Part shown: piece by piece, positions 1 to 9,038 of the stretch
How positions within the stretch are numbered: the first letter of the stretch is position 1
How the letters are laid out: each line of letters opens with the position of its first letter
Origin: Chara braunii
Taxonomy: Eukaryota; Streptophyta; Charophyceae; Charales; Characeae
Assembly: GCA_003427395.1 (NCBI GenBank)
Contig: BFEA01000228.1
Coordinates: 473,934 to 501,313, forward strand
Length of the DNA stretch: 27,380 nucleotides
Direction: 5' to 3'
Position numbers and translations under genes: made by a program
The notes under the pieces: model-generated
What the model saw: the letters and a program-made list of their open reading frames with translations, nothing else
Databases searched by the model: none
What the model was told of the DNA's origin: nothing

Positions 1-61
<61 letters not shown>
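1..61. repeat. (TG)n microsatellite at the window edge
   Basis: Uninterrupted TG dinucleotide run from the first base, followed by a short T-run. The window also closes with an AC run, so both edges sit in simple sequence. Confidence 0.98.
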
Positions 62-64
<3 letters not shown>

Positions 65-225
65 AGATTTTCCCCACAACAGCCCCAATTCCACCAAGGT
101 GAATAGATTCAGAAAGATCAAACTGCTTTTCCTGAACAGGAAAACCATTCGCTATCTAGTATCTACCCAAGTACATGCCTGACGGATGGATGGATGGTAC
201 GTGCCGGGCACTGTTGATCTGGACG

Positions 226-413
226 TTAAAGCACCACTACTTTTCCCATGTCGGCCTTGGGGGGTGGTCCTCCGATATTTTAGGAGGCCGAAATGAAACG
301 ACGGCCGCCGATGAGATTTATCAACGGCAGCCGTCGTCGGGCCCAGCCCCCAATTGTTTAGGAGTAAGCTATTTCCCGTTTTGCCAACAGCGGGAAAGGT
401 AGTGGTGGTTTAA
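226..413. mobile_element. TTAA-flanked inverted-repeat element (MITE-like), copy 1
   Basis: TTAA at 226-229 and again at 410-413. The left terminus reads AGCACCACTACTTTTCCC. The reverse complement of the right terminus reads ACCACCACTACCTTTCCC, matching at 16 of 18 positions. The interior is about 180 bp, GC-rich and non-coding. It holds a second hairpin, 298-310 pairing with 325-337 at 12 of 13 positions. Small size, terminal inverted repeats and a palindromic TTAA flank fit a non-autonomous DNA transposon. A TTAA target is typical of the piggyBac superfamily, but the ends are not the usual CCC, so the superfamily is uncertain. Termini resemble those of the copy at 10961-11169. Confidence 0.65.
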
Positions 414-868
414 GAGGCTCGACCCTGTCGATTCCATTGTAGGCTGCTCCTATGAAGAGCACGTGCTACACACGTCAACTTCTCAAACTTAGCTCAAGTT
501 TCATGAATGCATTGAGGCAACTCAATGCACCTCTCTGTTCATTACCATGAACATACTATGCCTCCTTACGGACCTTACCATAATATAATCTTTTATCTGC
601 TGCTTCCAAACAGGGAGGTATTCTTTGCCTCCTCCTCCTTAGACAAGGGTCACAAGACCCATGCACCATCCATTTTGCGACCGTCCTTGCCTCTTCTGTC
701 TCTTCGCACCAAGTGGATGATGACGGCATGACAACCCTGAAGCTATCTTCCTCTCTCCCTCTCTCTTTTACTCTCCTCTGCTCTTCTTCCTGATGGCAGG
801 AAAACTCTGAAGCTACGTTCTCATTTCTCCTGTTCCTTCTTCTTCTCTTCTTCCCTTTTTAGTAAAAA
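414..868. other. No recognisable gene
   Basis: AT/CT-rich sequence with short open frames that resemble nothing known. A pyrimidine-rich tract lies at about 740-860, just beyond the 3' end of the minus-strand U6 sequence. Confidence 0.5.
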
Positions 869-979
869 GAAAAACTTGGGCCATTTGGTCCATTTCTCAA
901 TTTATGTGTGTCATCATTGCACAGGGGACAAGCTAATCTTCTCTCTATCGCTCCAATTTTAGCAGATGTCCCACAGGAC
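869..979 (-). ncRNA. U6: U6 spliceosomal snRNA, divergent copy
   Basis: U6 snRNA pairs with the 5' splice site and with U2 in the catalytic core of the spliceosome. Read on the minus strand from 979, the sequence follows U6 almost throughout: a 5' hairpin (GUCC-UGUG-GGAC), AAAAUUGGAGCGAU, GAGAAGAUUAGC, the CCCCUG internal stem-loop and a 3' part ending in GAGAAAUGGACCAAAU. A T5 tract that could terminate Pol III lies just downstream (about 870-875). Two features suggest past constraint: the 5' stem still closes, and the internal stem has changed on both sides (UGCG/CGCA to UGUG/CACA), keeping pairs. Against function, the nearly invariant C of ACAGAGA is G here (position 945). No plant upstream sequence element is obvious, and only a weak AATATG lies at about -25. 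It is either a diverged paralogue or a pseudogene. Confidence 0.85.
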
Positions 980-1569
980 TCTTCCCTTTCCTCTAGTCTG
1001 ACATATTCCACGCTCCTGAGGCACGCATAACCTCCCTCAATTGAATCGGCTTACTTAGCCCCTGAACAGGATGAGTGTTAGACTGTCTAAGCTTCACAAG
1101 TCTGTCCTAGCTGCTGCTACTACCTCCTCAAGGTGTCTTATGAGTTGCCACTCAGAACCTCAAATTTTTCCCTGTCCTCTCTTCCAGCCCTCCACTTGAG
1201 TCATGCTTGAAGTCTCCATAAGCAGTCGCTGTCCCTCGGGAATAGGACAGGAGAGTACACAAAGGGCACCTTGCCTGCTCTTGCTCCGTTGATGCGGAAC
1301 CTAAAACCCTAACAGACTAAAGGCCACAGTACTGCACAGCAAAAACATGTGTTATGACAGGTGTTGAAGTTGTTATCTTTGAGGACTGAAGATGTCTCCA
1401 TGACAGGAATTCTCAAAATTTGTGCATCCTCCTTGCCACCTACCAATCATTAGGGTCAGATGCCACGTATGCCTATTCCTAAGCCCCAACCCCCCGAAAC
1501 CCTAAACCTTTGTAGCAAATGAGCCGTTAGTCGCCCCTGGTTTCATCTGACTTCTGAGTATGTCCCTCG
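980..1569. other. No recognisable gene
   Basis: This would be the upstream flank of the minus-strand U6 copy. I found no convincing promoter element and no coding signal. Two short CCCTAAA-like words (near 1300 and 1500) are too short to call telomeric repeat. Confidence 0.5.
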
Positions 1570-2515
1570 ATAGAATAGCTGTGATAAGCTATCTAGAATA
1601 GCAACGATGTAAGCTATCTGGCTCCTCTACCAGGCATTGGTATTTGCAGTGGAGCCTGCCCCTATAGGAGGTCACCACGTAGTCGATTTCACAAACGTTG
1701 TGGTCGATGGAAGATTCTCCTTCGCACTTCAAAGTGGATCCAATGGCTTGCCTATCTCTATTTGTGTGGCCAAATTAGCCATTAGTTGCTGGCTTCTGGC
1801 TATTCTATGTCTGATTCCTCCACCAGGCATAGGTACGTACGGTGTGAAGTGGAGCCTGTCCCTAGAGGGGGCCACCACATAGTCCATTACACATATCGTG
1901 GCCTATGGAATGTCCTTCGCACTTCAACATGGGTACAGAGGTTCAATATAACATTATCACATGTGAACGTTGGAGGATTAAGTAATGAGGATTTGTTGCC
2001 GACTCCTGGGTATTTGTAGTAGAAGACTAGCTATGTCCGACGACTTCACCAAGCAATGGTACGAACGCTGTGCAGTGGAGCCTGTCCCAGGAGGGGCCCA
2101 CCGCATAGTCAATTACACAAATATCGGGGCCAACGGAATGCCCTCCTTTGCACTCGAAATGGGTGCGAGGCTCCACATAACGTTTATCATGCATAGTCAA
2201 TTACACAAATATCGGGGCCAATGGAATCCCCTCCTTTGCACTCGAAATGGGTGCAGAGGCTCCACATAACGTTTATCATGTATGGAACGTTGGAGGATTA
2301 TGGTACTGACTTATGGGTATTTGAAGGAGAAGACTACCGGTAGCTATATCCGATTCCTCCACCAGACCTAGGTACGTACGGTGTGCCGTGGAGCCTGTCC
2401 CTAGAGGTTGCCACCACGTAGTCAATTACAAATATCGTGGCCTTTTGCACTTCAGAATGGGTGCAGAGGCTTCACATAACATTGTCATGTATGGAATGTT
2501 GGAGGATTATGGCGC
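1570..2515. repeat. Diverged tandem repeat, about 200-230 bp unit, four units plus a partial one
   Basis: The word GTGGAGCCTG(C/T)CC recurs at about 1649, 1850, 2075 and 2389. Each time it is followed by a CCAC..TAGTC-AATTACA..ATCGTGG block, then CTTCGCACTT, and then a GGAGGATTA block. Most units are preceded by a CTCC-ACCAGGCAT-GGTAC segment. Spacing is about 200, 226 and 313 bp. The third unit is longer because it carries its own internal duplication (about 2106-2186 repeated at 2193-2278). All three frames are broken, so it looks like a non-coding minisatellite. Confidence 0.85.
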
Positions 2516-2888
2516 TAGGATGAACACTGAAGTAATGAGCTGAGATAGCGTAGTGAAGTTGGCACATACTTTTCAATCAAAGTAGAGGGGTATAAATCAG
2601 GTAGCCTAAAAGCCTGTGCACTTACATACCTTAGTAGCACGGGGCAGAGGGAAAGTGTTCGTCGATTGGCAAAGTTGTTGTAGCATGACGAGGCTACCAA
2701 CCTCAGGGCGGGGCCCTCTAGGGTCATGTTTCTATTATGTGAACTATTATCACATCAGTCACCATACCAGATAGCTGCAGTTTACAACTTATGCAGGAGA
2801 GGGGAGGTTTTCCTGAAGGAGAGAGTGACAGTGCAAGGGACATGCATCGTTGTCAAAATTTTCCTCTGCCAAAAATGTCCATATCGCG
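2516..2888. other. No recognisable gene
   Basis: Unique-looking sequence between two tandem-duplication blocks. No motif, RNA or coding signal was recognised. Confidence 0.5.
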
Positions 2889-3240
2889 TATCGTAGCCCG
2901 AACTCGATCCTTCGTCGAAGGGTTCCTTCTCTTCTGAAAAGCCCCTACTTCCTAAAAAGTGCTGTTGTGCCGCTGTCTGTCCTTCGCAAGGGTCTATATC
3001 TGTGCCTGAAAGGGGTTTTACTTTTCCCTCCGTGGCCTAAGTGTCTGTCTTCCTCCTGAAGGCCCACTATCTCCCTGAGAGGCCACCCCTTTTCACTGAT
3101 ATTGTGGCCCCAACTCAGTCCTTCATCGAAGGGTTCCTTCTTCTGAAAAGCCCCTACTTCCTGTCTGTCCTTCGCAGGGGTCTTTATCTGGGCCTGAAAG
3201 AGGCTTTAGCCGCTTTACTTTTCCTTCCATGGTTTCTATC
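2889..3240. repeat. Diverged tandem duplication, about 212 bp period
   Basis: The block starting TCGTAGCCCGAACTCGATCC at about 2890 is repeated from about 3101 with substitutions and indels. Shared landmarks in order are TCGAAGGGTTCCTTCT, CTGAAAAGCCCCTACTTCCT, TGTCCTTCGCA-GGGTCT and TATCTG-GCCTGAAAG. The second copy lacks a short AAAAAGTGCTG segment. No protein family was recognised. Confidence 0.85.
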
Positions 3241-4238
3241 TGTCCATCCCTGGAGCCGCTCATCAATAGCACTCTTTCGTGTTGTCGTGTCAACAGTCCG
3301 GTGTCCGTTCTCCCTGGATATCAATCACATTCCTTGAGGAGTGAAGGTGGACAGTAGCGCTGGATGAGGGAAGACCTGCCAAAGCATGCCTGTCACGTCC
3401 TTAGCGCACATGCTTCACGACACTTCATTCATAAACAAAATGGCCTCCAGGGGTTAGACCACTGCGCCAACTGCCCCTGCACTGTTCATTTTCCTCGTCC
3501 ACAAGTACCGGGCCAAAATCTACAGTTCCTGGGCCCGGAAGAGGTTCTGTGGGGAAGGGTACCGCAATTCTTTTTCCTCACAGCGACACTGAAGATTCTC
3601 GGCTCGGGGAAATTTATGCAGCTGTTGGTTTGTCAAAATAGGTCCTGATGAAATGGAGTGGTGGCTTAAGGTCATAAGTCTCGCAACTGCAAACCTGGCT
3701 CCAGGACAGGTACCTGCCCGCTGCCAGCCAATCGTCCCTTCTCCCGTTGGGCGCCAACTTGCTAAAAGATAATTAATAAGGAAAGACCCATGTGTGCACG
3801 GCAGTAGATATCGGAGACAAGGTGTCGTTGTCCAACCTTTATGCAACATATTAGCTCACCATAGTTCAGCACTCCCACCGAGATTCTCGACCCTCTCTTC
3901 TAGTATCTTATTGGTTTCGTAAAGTGAGTTGTTCACCCGGCACATACTTGATATTGTCGAATGCTGGTACTTGATCATCGTCACTTGCTCAGCAGATTTC
4001 CTGCACCGAATGGCCGAGAACAGGAAACTAAAGTCAGCATAAAAACACACTACATCGGGCAGGGCAGGAAGCAGTAGAAATGGGATTTGCTAGGCTCGCA
4101 AGGCCAAAAGTTATCGATACTTGATACTTATTATGGATTGAGTAGACCTGTCTGCTCCCACCAGTCTGGCAAATACATGGCGGACCTCGGTGTTTGCCAA
4201 AAAAAAGAGCTCTGTGAGGGACATTTGTGAAACCACCG
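3241..4238. other. No recognisable gene
   Basis: About 1 kb without a supported gene. The minus strand near 3450-3470 reads GGCGCAGTGGTCTAACCCC, which is tRNA D-arm-like. GTGGTGGCTTAAG at 3657-3670 resembles the TTAA-element terminus seen elsewhere in the window. Neither has a convincing partner, so neither is annotated. Confidence 0.4.
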
Positions 4239-4337
4239 TTTTCACCCGAATAGAACGCCCGATCGTTATAGCTGTATTTGGCACAACTTTCGGTCCAGAT
4301 GCAGCGATAATGACCGGCCGTTCTATTCAGGTGAAGA
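4239..4337 (+). other. Imperfect 43-bp-arm hairpin, miRNA-precursor-like or foldback element
   Basis: Arm 4239-4281 pairs with arm 4295-4337 around a 13-nt loop. Of 43 positions, 35 are Watson-Crick pairs. As plus-strand RNA four more are G-U wobbles, leaving four isolated single mismatches and no bulge. On the minus strand only two would be wobbles, so transcription from the plus strand gives the better fold. Arm length, small loop and scattered single mismatches are in the range of plant MIRNA stems. A short foldback transposon is the alternative. No promoter or expression evidence is available. Confidence 0.5.
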
Positions 4338-4540
4338 TGTTAGGAGAACTTCACTGCAATTCGTCACATTCTGTTTTGGTGGCGGTCATCAGATTGTGGA
4401 AAAGGAACAGGCTTGATGATCCCCGGAGTACATTACTACATTGGTATAATAAATTAATAATCCTAGAATTCACACCTGCTTCACGCCTTTCTCTTTGCAT
4501 ACATCGTCATGCAATGTACCTCTTCTTTAACTTAAGACAG

Positions 4541-4613
4541 AGCCTAGGATCGGACTGGAACCGGAGACCTTTCCCTTACCAAGGGAATGCTCTACCACCT
4601 GAGCTACGTGAGC
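4541..4613 (-). tRNA. tRNA-Thr(GGU)-like sequence, degenerate
   Basis: Minus-strand 73-nt cloverleaf candidate. It shows TAGCTCAGGTGGTAGAGC (D arm), anticodon stem TTCCC/GGGAA with loop TTGGTAA (anticodon GGU, Thr), and GGTTCCAGTCC (T arm). The acceptor arms (GCTCACG and CCTAGGC) carry mismatches, as does the outer T stem, so it is probably non-functional. The bacterial-like arm sequences and the neighbouring tRNA-Ala suggest an organellar, probably mitochondrial, origin. No terminal CCA is encoded. Confidence 0.65.
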
Positions 4614-4625
4614 TCACGGGGAAAT

Positions 4626-4698
4626 TGGCGATGATCGGACGTGAACCGATATCTTCATACTTGCAAAACATGTGTTCTACCACTTGAACTACGCCCCC
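4626..4698 (-). tRNA. tRNA-Ala(UGC)-like sequence, degenerate
   Basis: Minus-strand 73-nt candidate 12 nt upstream of the Thr-like sequence in the same orientation. D arm is GTTCAAGTGGTAGAAC. Anticodon stem CATGT/GTATG encloses loop TTTGCAA (anticodon UGC, Ala). T arm is ATCGG-TTCACGT-CCGAT with five good pairs. The acceptor stem (GGGGGCG against CATCGCC) has two mismatches. It could be an organellar tRNA pair transferred to the nucleus, which the mitochondrial rRNA fragment 1.4 kb away makes more plausible. Confidence 0.65.
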
Positions 4699-4817
4699 AA
4701 CGGAAGGGAGGAAATGGGATTTGAAGTTTGAACCCATGATACAATCTTGTTGTATGTTGATTTAGCATACACAACAGGCTCCCCATCAGACCTGCTGCCA
4801 TGGTTGCCTGAGAGGAT

Positions 4818-4889
4818 ATATATATAGAGTCAAACATGACGATATATATACACATACACACACACATATGTATATACTATATATGTGTT
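4818..4889. repeat. AT/CA-rich microsatellite with TATATACTATATA
   Basis: Alternating TA and CA runs interrupted by AGAGTCAAACATGACG. The word TATATACTATATA also appears near 6612, and a close variant near 10898. Confidence 0.8.
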
Positions 4890-5551
4890 ACATGCTGAGG
4901 CTGCACACGGGCCCCATTTTGGGGGCCGCACGCCCTTCGGACATGCGCCCTGGAGGCCCATGGCCGGCCTTAGGGCCACAGGATTCGATTTGAGGCAGCA
5001 TTCATTTATTTGTTTATTTGCTGTCCTATTTTTGTCTGTTCCAGGCGTCGTCTCGGACTTGCAGTGCGTCCGAACAGACACACGGTCTAATCAGACGAAG
5101 GCCACATTTTGGGCCTTCTCCATTCGTGGCCAGGCCCTTTCGGGCCAGGTTCGTTTTCGTCTGGTAGCGGACACTCCCTGCTGCATCAGCAGGGAGGGCC
5201 TGGACATCCGGTAGGGACCCAGGCAGGCCGTTTCAGGCCAAGGACTAGAGGCACACCAGCGAGGCCCAGCACTACATATAGCTGGGCCAGGCCAGGGCAG
5301 ACACAGTTCGAGTAGCTCACTTCGTGGGCGACAAGCTGCTGGAGCAGCGTGACACAGCGCTGCGCTAGGTAGAGGTAGAGGCGAGATAGGAGGTAAGAGA
5401 GGAGCGAGAGAGGAGGGAGAGAGAGGCGGAGGCCATACCCGCAGTTGACGGAGGACTTACCTGGCCACCGTAGCTGGGTCTTCACGCCAGCAACCTGCAC
5501 GACAGGGGAGCGCCAGCCACCACCGACGGCAGGTGAGATTGGAGGCCGATA
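4890..5551. other. GC-rich palindrome-dense block, possible LTR remnant
   Basis: Contains several short hairpins built on GGCC, such as GGGCCCCATTTTGGGGGCC near 4910 and GGCCACATTTTGGGCC near 5101. A TATA-like CATATAGC lies at about 5274, and a purine-rich stretch (5370-5440) is followed by ACTTACCTGG (5456). The order TATA, purine-rich tract, CTTACCTG resembles the LTR at 23205-24413. No duplicated end or primer-binding site is visible, so the LTR reading is weak. Confidence 0.3.
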
Positions 5552-5650
5552 TTCTTCTTCTTCTTCTTCTTCTTCTTCTTCTTCTTCTTCTTCTTCTTCT
5601 TCTTCTTCTTCTTCCTCCTCCTCTTCTTCTTCTTCTTCTTCTTCTTCTTT
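5552..5650. repeat. (CTT)n microsatellite
   Basis: About 98 bases of TTC/CTT units with a short CCTCCTCC interruption. It produces artificial poly-Ser, poly-Leu and poly-Glu reading frames. Confidence 0.97.
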
Positions 5651-5653
<3 letters not shown>

Positions 5654-5685
<32 letters not shown>

Positions 5686-5686
5686 N

Positions 5687-5738
<52 letters not shown>
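5654..5738. repeat. (GA)n microsatellite containing an ambiguous base
   Basis: GA dinucleotide run directly after the CTT run. One N at 5686 marks an unresolved base. Confidence 0.97.
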
Positions 5739-5739
<1 letters not shown>

Positions 5740-6043
5740 TACAGGCAGAGGTGACATTGGGCCATGAGGCCCAGGATCTGATTCAACATTTTGTGGCAGA
5801 CATTGATTGGACATTCGGCAGGAAGACTATTTTTGGACTTCGATATTGCGATCTTGGTCTTCTCCCTCACCTCCAACTTCGTCTTGCCTGTCCCCCCCAT
5901 CTCCTCATCCGTGGTATCTCCCCATGTGCGTGCTCAAGGAGGGACCTTTCTTCCATGTATGCGGTCCCTCCCCTCTCTCTCACATGTGTGGTGTTTGATG
6001 GGGTGTAATGTCAGTATCTGACAGGTCACGTCATATCTTTGAG
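5739..6043. other. No recognisable gene
   Basis: Sequence between the GA microsatellite and the rRNA fragment. No motif was recognised. Confidence 0.45.
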
Positions 6044-6308
6044 TCAAAGTCATTGGTTTATCATAGAGATGATTTCGGGCAAAAGAAATTCCCATGGTGT
6101 GACGGGCGGTGTGTACAAGCTCTGAGTACATATTCACCGCGGCATGCTGATCTGCGATTACTAGCAATTCCAACTTCATGTTCTCGAGTTGCAGAGAACA
6201 ATCCGAACTGAGGCAATGTTTCAGGATTTTCTCTGCCTTAAAGCCTTGCTTCCTATTGTCATTCCCATTGTAGCACGTGTGTAGCCCAGCCCATAAGGGC
6301 CATGCGCT
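6044..6308 (-). rRNA. rrn18: Mitochondrial-type small-subunit rRNA fragment (probable NUMT)
   Basis: On the minus strand this is the 3' part of a bacterial-type SSU rRNA. Landmarks in order are CATGGCCCTTATGGGCTGGG, CTACACACGTGCTACAATGG, CCTCAGTTCGGATTG, TTGCTAGTAATCGC, CATGCCGCGGTGAATATGTAC, TTGTACACACCGCCCGTCAC and GCCCGAA. The stretch TCTCTGCAACTCGAGAACATGAAG is the plant mitochondrial form rather than the chloroplast form. Only about 265 of roughly 1,900 nt are present. The end nearer 6044 drifts away after GCCCGAA, and substitutions such as CTCAGAGC for CCCGGGCC break conserved positions. It is best read as a nuclear insertion of mitochondrial DNA and is not functional. Confidence 0.9.
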
Positions 6309-6444
6309 ACCTTATGCTATTTTCGTATGTATCTGTATGTACATTGCTTGTGGATGCTTTTGCTGACGCTGCATTGTCCATTTGAGTCCTTTTCATCACT
6401 TTGCGGATCCTTGGCTCCATATACGTCGCTCGATTGATATGTCT

Positions 6445-6742
6445 AACTTTCAGGCAGTATAATTCACCTTAACATTTTCCTACATGCCTACAGTTCACCG
6501 GGCAGTTCTCTAATGACGATATATAGCACGACTTGCTAGTTCCCTGCTACTGTTTTGTCCTCATCTTTGTGTTGTTTTTTAATCTTTACCGTGCGCTCTT
6601 TTAGTTCATAGTTATATACTATATATCGTCAACTTTCAGGCAGAAGAATTCATCTTAACATTTTCCTACATGCCTACAGTTCACCGGGCAGTTCTCTAAT
6701 GATGATATATACGACGACTCTGCTAGTTCCCTGCTACTGCTT
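6445..6742. repeat. Direct repeat, about 112 bp, 186 bp apart
   Basis: AACTTTCAGGCAG, CTTAACATTTTCCTACATGC, CTACAGTTCACCGGGCAG, TTCTCTAATGA(C/T)GATATATA and GCTAGTTCCCTGCTACTG occur in the same order at 6445-6556 and 6631-6742 with few substitutions. The second copy is preceded by TATATACTATATATCGTC. No open frame is shared. Confidence 0.9.
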
Positions 6743-7088
6743 TCTCCAGTCAGGTTGAACAGTACTGGTTGCGGCTGTCACTGCATGGCCATGCTGTGCC
6801 TCTAGTGCCAACTGCATGTGTAGTTTCTGGTTGTGACAGACATTTCTTGTTTCATGGGGGTTCGCTTATGATGGGGTGTGAACCTGCAGTCCATAGAGTC
6901 TTCCTTATGGTGTGGGTGAATGATAGCTGCTTTGATTTTCGCTGCAGGTACCCTTTTGAGGGCAGTGGTTGGTGCTCACCTCAGGGTATCCCTTGTCCAC
7001 TTAACCGCGGTTAGCTGCCTACCGGTAGCTTGAAGGAAAGCGGCATTGACTGTGGTTGGTGGACACTGAAGCTTAACTGCAATCGAGG
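6743..7088. other. No recognisable gene
   Basis: Contains a perfect TAACCGCGGTTA palindrome near 7003 but no coding or RNA signal that I recognise. Confidence 0.45.
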
Positions 7089-7310
7089 TTAAACCACCTG
7101 TACCTCCAAGCCTCCTTTTCCTGAGGCGGATTTGCGCTGCGTACCAATGAACAAGGAACTGCCAGCACTGCACGTTTTTTTCCTTTTTCGCCTGGCTTGC
7201 CAGAGTCGCCGTCACGAGCCATTTCGGTCCTGTAGCGCTGTTCATCCAGATTCTTTGAATTGGATCGATTTTGATTCTCAAGTTGCCTGGGTGGGATATT
7301 GGCGGTTTAA
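7089..7310. mobile_element. Possible TTAA-flanked element, degenerate
   Basis: TTAA at 7089-7092 is followed by ACCACCTGTACCTCC. TTAA at 7307-7310 is preceded by a segment whose reverse complement reads ACCGCCAATATCCCACC. The termini match at about 10 of 15 positions, and the 222-bp length is similar to the clearer copies at 226-413 and 10961-11169. The similarity is weak and may be chance. Confidence 0.3.
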
Positions 7311-9038
7311 GGTGGAGTATGACTTAACACCATCAGCGGTTAGGGGACTTTGCAGACAGAATGACTCTTACATGTCCCAGGCCACGAAGTGGCAGCGGTG
7401 CCAGTTCAATCTCATTCGATTGAGTTGGATCACAAAAAGTTTCAAACACAAAGTGGTCCCTTTGTTTCTCCAAGAGTCCATTTGGATGCTGACCTAATTT
7501 ACTGTAGTCTTAGGTTACAGAAACGTTTGAATTAAATTCATACCATAAAGGCCTAGCGCTGGTGCCTGCGACTGTTGTCCGGTATATCCGAGGTAGGGCG
7601 AACAAGTGCCCCCGTAGGTGGGGACGCAGGGGTTACGTTAAGGACGAAGAACAAAGAGGTAGGTTGGGGTGGGTCCTGTGAGCATCCACAAAAAAAAGAA
7701 AAGAAAAAAAAAAGAGGATTTACTATTTAGTCTCCTAATGAATTGGGGAGACTCACTCCGATGAAACTCTCTTTCACAATGCCATTCACCAAGGAATCAA
7801 GGATCCATTTTGTATACATATTACATATGGATTCTTTTTGGAGGATGACATTTTGTCATGGTGCTTTTCTCCATTGCCTCATGGATTGCATTATGACTTC
7901 AGTGTCTCTAATGTACATGGACATGCAGATATCCATGTCTCTCTAGGTGCATTCTGACAAACACACCGTAAACTGTTATGTGCCTGATTGAAACAAGATA
8001 CAGCATGGCATTCACACGTTCCCATACACATCCTCAACGACAAGAGATCTTGGAGAGATTAATCCACACTACACCGGATGAAAAAATACACAGCGGAAAG
8101 CACTTAGAACCAAAATTAGAATTGAACTTGATAAAATCTCATTAATACCATCCCTCTCCAGTTCAATCAGCATCACGAAATTCCAGGATCCCATCAACGT
8201 TATCAACACCCAAAAGCCAACTATTTACAGAGTTTCATCAGAGGAGGGAGACTTCTTCTTCCTCCCTCAAAGTCAAGCTCTGGCTATGGTGCCGCACAGC
8301 GCCCAACCTAACAGCACCCCAAGCGCTGGAACACCCTGAGCCCAAGCGCCCTGCCAGCCCCTTCTCACAACCCTGATCACTGAACAGGACGACCATGTCA
8401 ACAGGGAACGCCAGCTCCCAAGGAAGAAGAAGAACACCACCACTTGATGAAGAAGAAGATGGCTGCCGCTTCGAAGAACACTTCAATGGGGAGCATCGAT
8501 AGCAGCCTTGTCATAACCCCAACAGAACACAGAGGAGGAGGCACCCTTTAGTGCTCATGGCCTGTAGCCAATCACTACCCTCCAAACTAGAGCTGTCTGG
8601 CCTCAGCTATGGCCGACAGCAGCATCACTACGAGTGAGCCTTGCGCAGATGCAATCAGCACAGCAGCAAACGGCCGCGACCTCCAGCAGCACTTAGTGAG
8701 AAAAAATAAATGACAAGGCAGAACCCAGTTTCCTTGGACTTGCTAATCGTGCTGGTGTTTGTGGGAAGATCCAGAAAGGATCTGATCTGAAAGTATTTTA
8801 TTTTTTCTGATCGGTTGGGCGCGTGGTAAAAGTGAACAAATGCTGTTTTGTTGTCGATCGCCGCCAGCAACTTCCCGAATGCCTACAGACATGAAGTACT
8901 GGTCTGCAATCTATCTTAACCTTTCTCTCTGACTGAGTACACAGCAAAGTGTAATTCTGATTAGTCTGTTGTTCTGCTTGTGAACACTAATCCAAATTTT
9001 ATTTTCTTTATTTTTTTTCTGTGAAAAGAATTGTCGGG
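7311..9038. other. Unassigned sequence upstream of a gag remnant
   Basis: About 1.7 kb with no gene I can support. There is an A-rich tract at 7689-7712, a TC-rich coding-like minus frame at 8238-8486 that is low-complexity, and a GCAGC/CTATGGC-rich area at 8500-8640. It may include the 5' leader or LTR of the gag at 9039, but I see no LTR end and no primer-binding site. Confidence 0.35.

Noticed and set aside
1298-1515. CCTAAAACCCTAAC and AACCCTAAACC, telomere-like words
   Set aside because: Only one or two units each, not a tandem telomeric array.
3440-3700. tRNA D-arm-like word on the minus strand and a TTAA-element-like end at 3657-3669
   Set aside because: No B box and no matching partner end within range.
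5186-6008. Long open frames with poly-Ser, poly-Leu, poly-Glu and Arg-Glu runs
   Set aside because: They are translations of the CTT and GA microsatellites and have no domain outside them.
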